A DNA stretch of 54,406 nucleotides from Clostridia bacterium (GCA_026000945.1 BNZI01000006.1:1-54406), one strand, 5' to 3'. Numbered from the stretch's first letter, positions 16,553-23,752 are shown. A program made the numbers and translations. Notes: generated by a model not told the origin, from the letters alone.

Positions 16553-19243
16553 ATGGAAAAGACAGTAGCTGTCGAATCTGGTAAACATCGAAAAACGTAT
16601 TTTTCTTATTTTCTTTATAGTATTTTCTTTGTGATGCTGTGGAGTATAGTCTATTTTGTTTTTCGTTTGCAAAATACTAGACTGTTGTATAATGGGGATG
16701 GGGTGGCTCAACATTATCCCATTTTGCTTTATTTTAGGGATTATTTAAAAAATATTATTCAAAAAATTAGTTCAGGAGATTTTAATCTTCCTCTTTTTGA
16801 TTTTCATATCGGTTTGGGAGAAGATATTTTACGTTTTTCTTCTCATTCTGCTCCTTTGGATTTAGTAAGTATATGTGCAGTTTTTGTCCCATCTGAATAT
16901 ATGATTTATTTTTATGATGGAATTATTGTGTTACGTATGTTTTTAGCTGGTATTGCTTTTTTACATTTTTCTCACTTTAAAGGAATAAAAGAAAGTTATG
17001 CTTTATTTGGGGCTTTAAATTATGTGTTTAGTGGATGGGTGATTTATACTTGTGTAAAGCATCCTTTTTTTCTGATTGGATTGTTTTATTTGCCCTTATT
17101 AACGGAAAGTTTAGAAAAAATTCTGAATAAAAATTCTCCTTATCCCTTTATTTTTTTCTTAGCTCTATCTGCTATGACTGGGTTTTATTTTCTTTATATG
17201 GAATTATTATTTTTAGGATTTTATTTTTTGCTTCGTGTGAGATTTTCATTTTCTGAATTTTTTCGTTTTTGCCGTTTTGTTGTTTTAGGGCTTAGTTTGG
17301 CAGGCGTTTATTTAATTCCGATTATTCTAGGATATTTAGATAGCTCCCGTTCATCTACACATCAAAGTTTATCTTTAGTTTATTCTTTAGATGAGTATGT
17401 GAAAATGTTTATTGGTTTAGTCAGTGGCGTAGTTACTGACTGGAATATGTTGATGCTATCTGGTTTTTCAGTACTATCTGTGGTATATTTTTTGATTCGG
17501 AGAAGTAAGAAGAAAGATCCGGAAGGAATATTTTTAAAAAATCTCTTTGTTGGCCTGATTGTTTTGTTTGTACTCCCTATAGGAGGTTTTATCTTTAATG
17601 GATTTTCTTATGCTTCTCATCGTTGGAGTTTCATTTTAATTTTTGTCTTTAATCTAATTTTTGTTCACACCCTACCAGATTTACTAGAACAAGAAGATGG
17701 TCCTTATGGTGTATTGGGCTTGATTCTATTCTTTTTTTGCGTGGGCTTTCTTTTTGCTGAAAATGATTTAAAAATCGATCGAACATTTTTGTTTTTTGAT
17801 GCTTTGATGTTACTGTTGAGTTATTTTGTTCTTTGTCTGACACAAAACAAAATTAGTTTTGTATCAAAAGTAAATGTAAAATATTCCTTAAAATTTTTTA
17901 AAAATATACCATTAAGGCAGTTTCTATGTTTTATTTGTTTATTACTTAATCTTATCGGAAATGTTGTATTACATTTTGATCAAGAAATGCAGGAAGCTGA
18001 TACAAGAGAAACAAAACTAGAAACACAAGCTTTATTTTATCAAGACACAGTTTCGGATTCTGATTTTTTTCGTGTAGATTTTCGTAGAGAAAAACAATGG
18101 GAAAACTATGCTATAATAGAAAAAAGTTATTATGGTTTAGGTGAATATTGGAGTATGATTAATGGAAATATCACCAATTGGTTGAAAGAGCTAAACAATA
18201 ATGATATTACAACGAATAATCGATATATGAATTTGGACCATAGTACAATTTTAAATGCGATTACTTCGGTAAAAGCAATGATTATATGGGAAGATACGGC
18301 GGAAGAATATTTACCGTTTGCTTATCGAAAAAATGATGGACAAGAAATGATTAAAAAAGGTTATTGGTATGAAAATCCATATGCCTTGCCTTTGGGATTT
18401 ACTTATGAAAAAGCAATTTCCTTTTCGGATTATCAAGGTTTATCTGCTTTGCAAAAGCAAGAAATGTTGCTGGAAGCACTTGCCGTTTCTGATGGACAGG
18501 AAAATATTTCTTCAGAAAATTTAAAATTTTCTCAGGGAGAGTTAGCTTATACTCTATCTTATCAAGGTTTAGTTTGGGATAAAGAAAAGCAACAATTGAT
18601 TGTCACAGAAAATGGTGGTAGCATGAGCTTGGATTTTGAAGGAAAAATAGGAAGTGAATTATATTTGCAGTTAGAAGGTTTGATTTATCACAATCAAAAA
18701 GAGCCTTATACTTATGTCAAGTACAAAAAAGGTACTCTGGAAAAATCTAGCCAGGTACTTTCAGAAAACGGAAATTGGTATTGGGATAGAAAAGATTATT
18801 TAGTGAATTTACAATACCAAAAAGAAAAGGCAGGGCAAATAAAAATATACTTTCAGGAGGGTATGTACTCTTTACAAAATATCCGTTTGTTTGATTTACC
18901 AATGGAAAATTACGAAACAAAAATTAAAGATTTACAAGAAAATACTTTAAAAAATTTATTTATTGGAAATAATATCATTACAGGACAGATAGAGTTGTTG
19001 AAAGAAGAATATTTATTTTTTTCTATACCGTATTCTAAAGGATGGACAGCAAAAGTCAATGGTATGTCAGCGAAGCTTTTGCAAAGCAATACCGCTTTTA
19101 TGTCTTTAAAATTACCAGCAGGGAAATATTTTATTGAATTACAATATAAAACACCTGGTTTGACAGCCGGTATTTTTTGTAGTTTAGCTTCTATCTTTTT
19201 TATACTTAGAGAAATGCTGGAATCTCGTCGTTTACGGAAGTAA
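16553..19243 (+). CDS. YfhO-family multi-pass membrane protein, paralogue 3
   Basis: This 896-residue protein has the same plan as the preceding two genes: helical first half, acidic loop NGDGVAQHYP (Asp49), soluble C-terminal domain, last helix and short basic tail. In the soluble domain it resembles paralogue 1 more than 2 (GLGEYWSMINGNITNWLKEL; ITTNNRYMNLDHSTILNAI). An AAGGA lies 14 nt before the ATG. It is the last gene of the presumed bioY-cysE-yfhO run. I see no terminator before the metA leader. Confidence 0.84.
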   Translation: MEKTVAVESGKHRKTYFSYFLYSIFFVMLWSIVYFVFRLQNTRLLYNGDGVAQHYPILLYFRDYLKNIIQKISSGDFNLPLFDFHIGLGEDILRFSSHSAPLDLVSICAVFVPSEYMIYFYDGIIVLRMFLAGIAFLHFSHFKGIKESYALFGALNYVFSGWVIYTCVKHPFFLIGLFYLPLLTESLEKILNKNSPYPFIFFLALSAMTGFYFLYMELLFLGFYFLLRVRFSFSEFFRFCRFVVLGLSLAGVYLIPIILGYLDSSRSSTHQSLSLVYSLDEYVKMFIGLVSGVVTDWNMLMLSGFSVLSVVYFLIRRSKKKDPEGIFLKNLFVGLIVLFVLPIGGFIFNGFSYASHRWSFILIFVFNLIFVHTLPDLLEQEDGPYGVLGLILFFFCVGFLFAENDLKIDRTFLFFDALMLLLSYFVLCLTQNKISFVSKVNVKYSLKFFKNIPLRQFLCFICLLLNLIGNVVLHFDQEMQEADTRETKLETQALFYQDTVSDSDFFRVDFRREKQWENYAIIEKSYYGLGEYWSMINGNITNWLKELNNNDITTNNRYMNLDHSTILNAITSVKAMIIWEDTAEEYLPFAYRKNDGQEMIKKGYWYENPYALPLGFTYEKAISFSDYQGLSALQKQEMLLEALAVSDGQENISSENLKFSQGELAYTLSYQGLVWDKEKQQLIVTENGGSMSLDFEGKIGSELYLQLEGLIYHNQKEPYTYVKYKKGTLEKSSQVLSENGNWYWDRKDYLVNLQYQKEKAGQIKIYFQEGMYSLQNIRLFDLPMENYETKIKDLQENTLKNLFIGNNIITGQIELLKEEYLFFSIPYSKGWTAKVNGMSAKLLQSNTAFMSLKLPAGKYFIELQYKTPGLTAGIFCSLASIFFILREMLESRRLRK

Positions 19244-19269
19244 ATGTCAGAATCTAAATTAGAAAGAGA

Positions 19270-19488
19270 GGTGTAGTATAGGCAAAAAAATGGGAACTAT
19301 TTTCACTCATAGATTAGTCAATGATCAGCTAAAGCAGTTTTTAGAAGTTGAATATCAATATCTTGCGATGGCAGAAGAGAGGTTTAGTATGGGCAAAAGA
19401 AAGGGGAACTATTCTCATTCATAGATTAGCCAATGATCAGCTAAAGCAGTTTTAGAAGTTGAATATCATCTTGTAATAGCAGAAGAAA
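19270..19488 (+). repeat. Two decayed tandem copies of the metA promoter and 5' coding region
   Basis: Units at 19270-19380 and 19381-19488 align with the real metA start that begins at 19489. Shared blocks are GGTTTAGTATGGGCAAAAGA, AAGGGGAACTAT, CTAAAGCAGTTTTAGAAG and GCAGAAGA. The period is 111 then 108 nt. In the copies the start codon and frame are broken (AACTATTCTC instead of AACTATGCCA). Unit 1 can still be read as a 44-codon ORF from an ATG at 19290 to a TAG at 19422. I read these as fossil duplications rather than genes. Confidence 0.75.
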
Positions 19489-19498
19489 GGTTTAGTAT
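19471..19498 (+). promoter_or_regulatory. Candidate metA promoter inside the repeated unit
   Basis: TTGTAA and TAGTAT are separated by 16 nt. The same pair is recognisable one unit upstream as TTGCGA and TAGTAT. Initiation would leave a very short leader before AAAGGGG and the metA ATG. Confidence 0.4.
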
Positions 19499-19518
19499 GG
19501 GCAAAAGAAAGGGGAACT

Positions 19519-20424
19519 ATGCCAATTAATATACCAGCCAATTTACCGGCTAAAGCAATTTTAGAAGCTGAAAACATTTTTGTGATGGAAGAGAGGAGAG
19601 CATTTAGTCAAGATATTCGCCCTTTATCCATTTTGATTTTAAATTTAATGCCAATTAAAGAAGATACAGAAACTCAACTTTTACGTGCTTTGTCCAATAC
19701 ACCGTTGCAGGTAAATTGTAATTTTATGTGTATGAAAAATCATGTAAGTAAAAATACTTCCCAGTACCATCTAAATCAGTTTTATGTACATTTTTCAGAC
19801 ATTGCTAAAAAAAATTTTGATGGAATGATCATCACCGGTGCACCTTTAGAATACTTATCTTTTGAAGAAGTAACTTATTGGGATGAGCTGAAAAAAATTA
19901 TGGAATGGACGACAAGCCATGTTACTTCTACAATTTTTGTTTGTTGGGCAGCTCAAGCAGCCTCTTATTATTTTTATGGAATTAATAAGGAAAAATTAGA
20001 AAAAAAAGTATTTGGAATTTACCAGCACAAAGTATGGAATAGGAAAATACCCTTAGTGCGCAGTTTTGATGATTTATTTTTTGCTCCTCATTCTCGTCAT
20101 ACGGGAATCCAAAAAGAACAGCTTTTAAACGAAGAAGATCTTATTATGCTGGCAGATTCAAAAGAAGCAGGAGCTTATTTGTGGATGGATAAAGGAGGAA
20201 GTAAAATTTTCATTCAAGGTCATCCAGAATATGACCGCATGACTTTAGATATAGAATATAAGCGGGATCAAATGAAAGGGTTGGACATCGAAAAGCCAAA
20301 AAACTATTATCCGGGCGAAAATCAAGAATTAAAACCAGAATTGACTTGGCGCAGTCACGCAAATTTATTTTATAGTAATTGGTTAAATTTCTATGTTTAT
20401 CAAGTAACGCCTTATTTACTTTAA
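19519..20424 (+). CDS. metA: Homoserine O-acyltransferase MetA, predicted acetyl-CoA-specific
   Basis: MetA activates homoserine for methionine synthesis. The 301-residue protein keeps the MetA landmarks at canonical numbering: nucleophile Cys142 in FVCWAAQAA, and His235 and Glu237 in GHPEYDRM. Residue 111, in GAPLE, is glutamate. In characterised MetA proteins Glu at this position goes with acetyl-CoA use and Gly with succinyl-CoA, so the product is probably O-acetylhomoserine. AAAGGGG precedes the ATG. The upstream 220 nt are decayed copies of this gene's own 5' end. No SAM riboswitch is visible. Confidence 0.93.
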   Translation: MPINIPANLPAKAILEAENIFVMEERRAFSQDIRPLSILILNLMPIKEDTETQLLRALSNTPLQVNCNFMCMKNHVSKNTSQYHLNQFYVHFSDIAKKNFDGMIITGAPLEYLSFEEVTYWDELKKIMEWTTSHVTSTIFVCWAAQAASYYFYGINKEKLEKKVFGIYQHKVWNRKIPLVRSFDDLFFAPHSRHTGIQKEQLLNEEDLIMLADSKEAGAYLWMDKGGSKIFIQGHPEYDRMTLDIEYKRDQMKGLDIEKPKNYYPGENQELKPELTWRSHANLFYSNWLNFYVYQVTPYLL

Positions 20425-20462
20425 GTCTTGGTTTTAAAACAGTGCAGAAGTAAAAGTGGTAT

Positions 20463-20488
20463 AAAAAACCCGCCCATCAAAGGCGGGG
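20463..20488 (-). terminator. Terminator at the end of the mini-lipoprotein array
   Basis: On the minus strand CCCGCC and GGCGGG close a 7-nt loop and are followed by TTTTTT. It would stop transcripts from the minus-strand array. Read on the plus strand it has no T run, so it is weaker for metA. Confidence 0.75.
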
Positions 20489-20494
20489 ATATAT

Positions 20495-20590
20495 TTAGCC
20501 AATATTCCACATGCAAGCATACATACAAATACTATTAAAACCCATTACAGAAAGTGCTAAAATTAATTTTTTATATTTTTTGAACATCAT
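20495..20590 (-). CDS. Mini-lipoprotein-like peptide, array member 1 (31 aa)
   Basis: The start MMFKKYKKLILALS is followed by a hydrophobic stretch and MYAC, then a tail of only five residues (MWNIG). AGAGG precedes the double ATG. It shares the KKYKK start and the M-x-A-C block with members 2-9 but lacks their common C-terminus. It is the last gene of the array before the terminator at 20463. The function is unknown. Confidence 0.55.
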   Translation of the reverse strand: MMFKKYKKLILALSVMGFNSICMYACMWNIG

Positions 20591-20611
20591 CTTATCCTCT
20601 TTCATAGTATA

Positions 20612-20719
20612 TTAAAACGGTAGACTTGGCATACTTGCATTTAACATACAAGCGTGCATGGATAGAATATTAAAACTGAATATAGACAAACCGATGATAA
20701 TTTTTTTATACTTTTTCAT
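20612..20719 (-). CDS. Mini-lipoprotein-like peptide, array member 2 (35 aa)
   Basis: MKKYKKIIIGLSIFSFN leads a hydrophobic segment ending in SMHAC. The tail is MLNASMPSLPF. AAAGGA lies about 10 nt before the ATG. The conserved N-terminus, Cys position and PSLPF end across unequal copies argue that the frame is translated. The gene is far below the usual annotation length. Confidence 0.6.
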   Translation of the reverse strand: MKKYKKIIIGLSIFSFNILSMHACMLNASMPSLPF

Positions 20720-21128
20720 ATTGATTACATTCCTTTTCTTCTAATAAAGTGTTTTATAGCTATATGCAGAAAAGACAGAAGAACTGTTTTTCTATCATTT
20801 AGCATACAAGTTGCATATAGTGAATTACTTATACTTAAGTAAAACCTAACGGTTCTTAACGCTTTAAGTGAGAAATTCTTAGGCACAGAGCATACGGGTA
20901 AGTTTTAGTTTCTTTACTCATAGCGGTTTCTCTTATTTACCGATTGATCCTCGCAATTTCTACAGTTTCCTCTTATTGATTCTAAGTGAATCGTTTTCTT
21001 GGCTTTCTCTAGATATTATCCTAGCGTTGATTCTCGAATATAATGTGTATCCAAATAAAGAAGATCTAATATCAAAGGCATTCATCTCCCACCTACAGGG
21101 ATGAGCGACTTTTGTTTGCCTGAAAATG
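20720..21128. other. Gene-free gap within the mini-lipoprotein array
   Basis: I see no convincing ORF here. Upstream of member 2 there is a promoter-like TGTCTTTTCTG...TATAAA block (minus strand) as in other members. Near 21080-21110 the minus strand reads GTAGGTGGGAGATGAATGCC, which resembles the right end of an IS200/IS605-family element, but the match is too short to call. The remainder is AT-rich with no clear structure. Confidence 0.4.
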
Positions 21129-21263
21129 TTAAAATGGTAGACTGGGCACTACGATTTTAACTGAAGTAGACTCGCCATTTGTATTGATCAGACAAGCGTG
21201 CATTGCTAGAATATTAAAACTCAATATAGATAAACCAATAATAAATTTTTTATACTTTTTCAT
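21129..21263 (-). CDS. Mini-lipoprotein-like peptide, array member 3 (44 aa)
   Basis: It has the family start MKKYKKFIIGLSILSFN and AMHAC at the predicted processing point. The tail is longer than in its paralogues (LINTNGESTSVKIVVPSLPF), with an insertion before the conserved PSLPF. GGAATG lies upstream. The insertion keeps the frame, which suggests selection on the C-terminal motif. Confidence 0.6.
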   Translation of the reverse strand: MKKYKKFIIGLSILSFNILAMHACLINTNGESTSVKIVVPSLPF

Positions 21264-21371
21264 ATTCACGTCATTCCTTACCAATCTTTCTTCTTCACTC
21301 TCTTTTTATGTTGAAGAGTTTTATAGCTAGTATTCAGAAAAGACAGCAGGACTGCTTTTCTATAGCGTGTA

Positions 21372-21479
21372 TTAAAATGGCAAACGAGGAAGACTTGACA
21401 TTTTTGCATTGATCATACAAGCGTTCATGGATAACAGATTAAAACCGAGTATAAATAAAGCTATGATATACTTTTTCAT
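21372..21479 (-). CDS. Mini-lipoprotein-like peptide, array member 4 (35 aa)
   Basis: MKKYIIALFILGFN leads to SMNAC and the tail MINAKMSSLPRLPF, where the usual PSLPF has become SLPRLPF. AAAGGA precedes the ATG. Its upstream region keeps the TGTCC...TATAAA promoter-like pair seen in the other members. Confidence 0.58.
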   Translation of the reverse strand: MKKYIIALFILGFNLLSMNACMINAKMSSLPRLPF

Positions 21480-21554
21480 ATTGATTAGATTTCCTTTGCT
21501 TTTTATAATGAAGCTATTTATATTTGGTGTTCAGAAAGGACAGAAAGTCCGCCT

Positions 21555-21677
21555 TTATCGTGGTAAGTAAGGGAGTCTATCGCTTAGATATGTTATTGTA
21601 CTAGTAGTTAAGGTTTCAAGTATACAACCGTACATCATCGATAGACTATTGAATACAAATAAAGATGCGATTAACAT
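21555..21677 (-). pseudogene. Degenerate array member 5, a decayed copy of member 10
   Basis: It is homologous to member 10: KKKLML start block, FNSLS, then MYGC. The ATG of member 10 is missing here, so only an internal ATG without a ribosome binding site remains. A one-base deletion after the Cys (CTTGAAACC against CTTGCAAACC) shifts the frame past the TAG used by member 10 and adds about 20 foreign residues. I read it as broken. Confidence 0.5.
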
Positions 21678-21724
21678 TAATTTCTTTTTATGTTAACCCT
21701 TTCTTTTTATTCTTTTGTGGTAGA

Positions 21725-21844
21725 TTAAAATGGTAAGCTCGGTACAGATGCATTTAGCGATCCATTGAACGTACAAGCGTTCATTATTAGGATATTAAAA
21801 CTAAATATAGATAAAACGATGATAAACTTTTTGTACTTTTTCAT
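21725..21844 (-). CDS. Mini-lipoprotein-like peptide, array member 6 (39 aa)
   Basis: MKKYKKFIIVLSIFSFN leads to IMNAC and the tail TFNGSLNASVPSLPF. An upstream in-frame ATG at 21955 would add 37 residues, but those codons lie across the promoter and leader of the unit, so the short form is preferred. Substitutions against members 7 and 8 (T for L, L for I) are conservative. Confidence 0.65.
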   Translation of the reverse strand: MKKYKKFIIVLSIFSFNILIMNACTFNGSLNASVPSLPF

Positions 21845-21878
21845 ATTGATCACATTCCTTTTCTTTTTATGATGAGTT

Positions 21879-21907
21879 GTTATATATCTGGTATTCAGAA
21901 AAGACAA
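21879..21907 (-). promoter_or_regulatory. Promoter of array member 6 (same in members 7-9)
   Basis: On the minus strand TTGTCT and TATAAC are 17 nt apart, and the start codon is about 28 nt below the expected start site. Equivalent copies lie at 22081-22109, 22283-22311 and 22485-22513 (the last with TTATCT). Each mini-gene can thus be transcribed on its own. Confidence 0.62.
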
Positions 21908-21926
21908 AATATCCTTTTGTGATAGA

Positions 21927-22046
21927 TTAAAATGGTAAGCTCGGTACAGATGCATTTATCGATCCATTTAGCGTACAAGCGTTCATTATTAAGATATTAA
22001 AACTAAATATAGATAAAACGATGATAAACTTTTTGTACTTTTTCAT
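21927..22046 (-). CDS. Mini-lipoprotein-like peptide, array member 7 (39 aa)
   Basis: The predicted peptide is identical to member 8. Start MKKYKKFIIVLS, processing region IMNAC, tail TLNGSINASVPSLPF. It occupies the second 202-bp unit and has its own promoter and GGAATG site. Confidence 0.65.
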   Translation of the reverse strand: MKKYKKFIIVLSIFSFNILIMNACTLNGSINASVPSLPF

Positions 22047-22128
22047 ATTGATCACATTCCTTTTCTTTTTATAATGAGTTGTTATATATCTGGTATTCAG
22101 AAAAGACAAAATATCCTTTTGTGATAGA

Positions 22129-22248
22129 TTAAAATGGTAAGCTCGGTACAGATGCATTTATCGATCCGTTTAGCGTACAAGCGTTCATTATTAAGATATT
22201 AAAACTAAATATAGATAACACAATGATAAACTTTTTATACTTTTTCAT
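22129..22248 (-). CDS. Mini-lipoprotein-like peptide, array member 8 (39 aa)
   Basis: It has the same peptide as member 7, in the third 202-bp unit. The few nucleotide differences between the two units do not change the peptide. The frame is intact, with the same promoter spacing. Confidence 0.65.
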   Translation of the reverse strand: MKKYKKFIIVLSIFSFNILIMNACTLNGSINASVPSLPF

Positions 22249-22330
22249 ATTGATCACATTCCTTTTCTTTTTATGATGAGTTGTTATATATCTGGTATTC
22301 AGAAAAGACAAAATATCCTTTTGTGATAGA

Positions 22331-22450
22331 TTAAAATGGTAAGCTCGGTATAGATGCATTTATCGATGCATCTAGTGTACAAGCGTTCATCATTAAGATA
22401 TTAAAACTAAATATAGATAAAGCGATGATAAACTTTTTATACTTTTTCAT
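22331..22450 (-). CDS. Mini-lipoprotein-like peptide, array member 9 (39 aa)
   Basis: This is the most diverged of the four units: start MKKYKKFIIALS, processing region MMNAC, tail TLDASINASIPSLPF. The changes (N to D, G to A, V to I) preserve length and the C-terminal PSLPF. Its -35 is TTATCT instead of TTGTCT. Confidence 0.65.
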   Translation of the reverse strand: MKKYKKFIIALSIFSFNILMMNACTLDASINASIPSLPF

Positions 22451-22569
22451 ATTGATTACATTCCTTTTCTTTTTTTGATGAGCTGTTATATATCTGGTAT
22501 TCAGAAAAGATAAAATGTTCACTTTTCTATAGTGGTAAGTAAGGGTCTATCATACAGATATGTCATACA

Positions 22570-22665
22570 CTAGTAGTTGAGGTTTGCAAGTACACAACCA
22601 TACATTGATAGACTGTTGAACATGAATAAAGATAACATTAACATTAATTTTTTCTTATTTTTCAT
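22570..22665 (-). CDS. Mini-lipoprotein-like peptide, array member 10 (31 aa)
   Basis: MKNKKKLMLMLSLFMFN leads to SMYGC and a seven-residue tail VLANLNY. It defines a second sub-family with the broken member 5. The two flank the four tandem units and share their downstream noncoding sequence (CTAGTAGTT and GGTTT blocks). AGGG precedes the start. Confidence 0.55.
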   Translation of the reverse strand: MKNKKKLMLMLSLFMFNSLSMYGCVLANLNY

Positions 22666-22731
22666 CTTGTATTAACCCTTCCTTTTAGTTTGTATCATTG
22701 AGAGATGAAATTAGTTGTGATTAACTAATGA

Positions 22732-22818
22732 TCATAAGCTTGCATTGATGAGTGCACAACCGCATAAATAGAATGTGTTCAGAGTTAATAGGAATACACT
22801 TAATCCTAATTTTTTCAT
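22732..22818 (-). CDS. Mini-lipoprotein, array member 11 (28 aa)
   Basis: MKKLGLSVFLLTLNTF is followed by a good lipobox, LCGC, and a mature part of only eight residues including the Cys (CALINASL). GAGGAG lies a few bases before the ATG. The INAS motif resembles the LNAS/INAS part of the tails of members 2 and 6-9. At 28 codons it is one of the shortest plausible lipoprotein genes I know of. Confidence 0.55.
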   Translation of the reverse strand: MKKLGLSVFLLTLNTFYLCGCALINASL

Positions 22819-22904
22819 TTTAATCTCCTCATTTTTCATTTTTAGTAAATGTTGAATAAAGATGGTGATTGCTTATATTTGCTTGTTAAGCTGTATTTGG
22901 TTTT

Positions 22905-23060
22905 CGCCTATAGTATGATGAATACTCCCCACGTTTAAAGTAGGGGTGTCGTCCGTTGCAATCAAACAATCATCTTAGATGGGCGTCTAAGTTCGGACGT
23001 AACTCGCTCCCGATCCCACCATCAAAAAACAAGGAAACCTTATACCCCTATAGCTAAGGC
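22905..23060 (-). mobile_element. Possible right-end/omega-RNA remnant of an IS200/IS605-type element
   Basis: Read on the minus strand, a fragmented frame (GIGSELRPNLDAHLR and stop) resembles a TnpB C-terminal tail. It is followed by GATTGTTTGATTGCAACGGA and a hairpin of the form CCCCTACTTT...GTGGGG, ending in AGTATTCATC. That layout is typical of the 3' end of tnpB elements. No intact transposase is present in the window. The identification comes from memory of such ends and needs a search. Confidence 0.33.
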
Positions 23061-23109
23061 TTTACGGCTTGTTTGATAAACTCAACATTAGTAGGTTCTT
23101 AGTTTAAGT

Positions 23110-23364
23110 TTACGGTATGATGGGCGCTGCTGTGGTTGGAATAGCTGAAGTAGGACGTGTTTCCGGTAAAGTCGAAGATGGTAACGTACTAGTAGTAGGA
23201 GTAGTCGGTAGAGGACTAGTTGTATTAGGCATACTATAAGTAGGATTTGTAAGACCTCCAGTACTGGGTGACTTTACATTTACCATTAAACAGCCTGGTA
23301 ATACAAAAATCGCAGGCAGCATACATACAGCAATAGGAACGAGTATTCTTTTTAATTTTTTCAT
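23110..23364 (-). CDS. Small Thr/Pro-rich lipoprotein, array member 12 (84 aa)
   Basis: MKKLKRILVPIAVCMLP is a basic start plus hydrophobic core, ending in a canonical lipobox LPGC. The mature part is low-complexity, rich in Thr, Pro and Ser (TSPLPTTPTTSTLPSS), with no domain I recognise. It would be anchored outside the membrane as an extended stalk. GGAGG lies 14 nt before the ATG, which is a long spacing. Confidence 0.62.
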   Translation of the reverse strand: MKKLKRILVPIAVCMLPAIFVLPGCLMVNVKSPSTGGLTNPTYSMPNTTSPLPTTPTTSTLPSSTLPETRPTSAIPTTAAPIIP

Positions 23365-23404
23365 GATAATTTCTATAACCTCCAGGGGTGTTTCAGACTT
23401 TTGG

Positions 23405-23569
23405 TCAGTTTAATCGTGCTGCAATATCTAAAGGTGCTTCAGATACTTGAGCAATAGCTTTATTAGCTTTAGGTTGCTTATTACTTCCAAAATTTAGCAT
23501 ACAAGCAGGTAACAGTACAGTTGTAGGGATAACACATAGTAAAATAGGACGTATCAGTCTTTTGATCAT
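23405..23569 (-). CDS. Small lipoprotein, array member 13 (54 aa)
   Basis: MIKRLIRPILLCVIPTT leads to the lipobox LPAC and a 32-residue mature part including the Cys, with Lys/Asn-rich SNKQPKANKA and an amphipathic end. The early MIKRLIRPILL resembles member 12. The ribosome binding site is GGAG. No function is recognised. Confidence 0.58.
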   Translation of the reverse strand: MIKRLIRPILLCVIPTTVLLPACMLNFGSNKQPKANKAIAQVSEAPLDIAARLN

Positions 23570-23608
23570 TGATTCATTTCTCCTTTGATGAATTCTTTAG
23601 TATTTTGG

Positions 23609-23752
23609 CTAGTTACTAGGTGTAACGCTAGGTAGTGTAACACTAGGTGTAAGGGTTGTATTGCCTGAACCTGGTAAATGTATGTGTAAACAACCACTAG
23701 TAGCTACGGCAATTGCTGCAGCTAACACCAAAATTAGACTCATTTTTTGCAT
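23609..23752 (-). CDS. Small lipoprotein, array member 14 (47 aa)
   Basis: MQKMSLILVLAAAIAVA leads to the lipobox TSGC and a 27-residue Thr/Ser/Pro-rich mature part including the Cys, with the direct repeat TPSVTLPSVTPS. AAGGAGG lies 8-9 nt before the ATG, the best ribosome binding site in the array. It lies 43 nt upstream of member 13, so 14-13-12 may be one transcript. Confidence 0.62.
   Translation of the reverse strand: MQKMSLILVLAAAIAVATSGCLHIHLPGSGNTTLTPSVTLPSVTPSN

Larger units (their letters stand above)
21721..22528 (-). repeat. Four tandem 202-bp units, each with a promoter and one mini-gene
   Basis: Start codons lie at 21844, 22046, 22248 and 22450, exactly 202 bp apart. The units are nearly identical over their whole length, including the noncoding parts. 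Each unit holds a TTGTCT-17-TATAAC promoter pair (TTATCT in the last), a GGAATG site, and a 39-codon gene. High identity outside the coding part suggests recent duplication or gene conversion. Confidence 0.9.

Noticed and set aside
21725..22359. 76-codon versions of the tandem genes starting at an upstream ATG
   Set aside because: The extra 37 codons lie over the unit's promoter and leader and overlap the end of the next unit. The ribosome binding site supports the 39-codon start.
21721..22528. CRISPR array
   Set aside because: The units are 202 bp and almost fully repeated, with no short repeat-spacer alternation and no cas genes.
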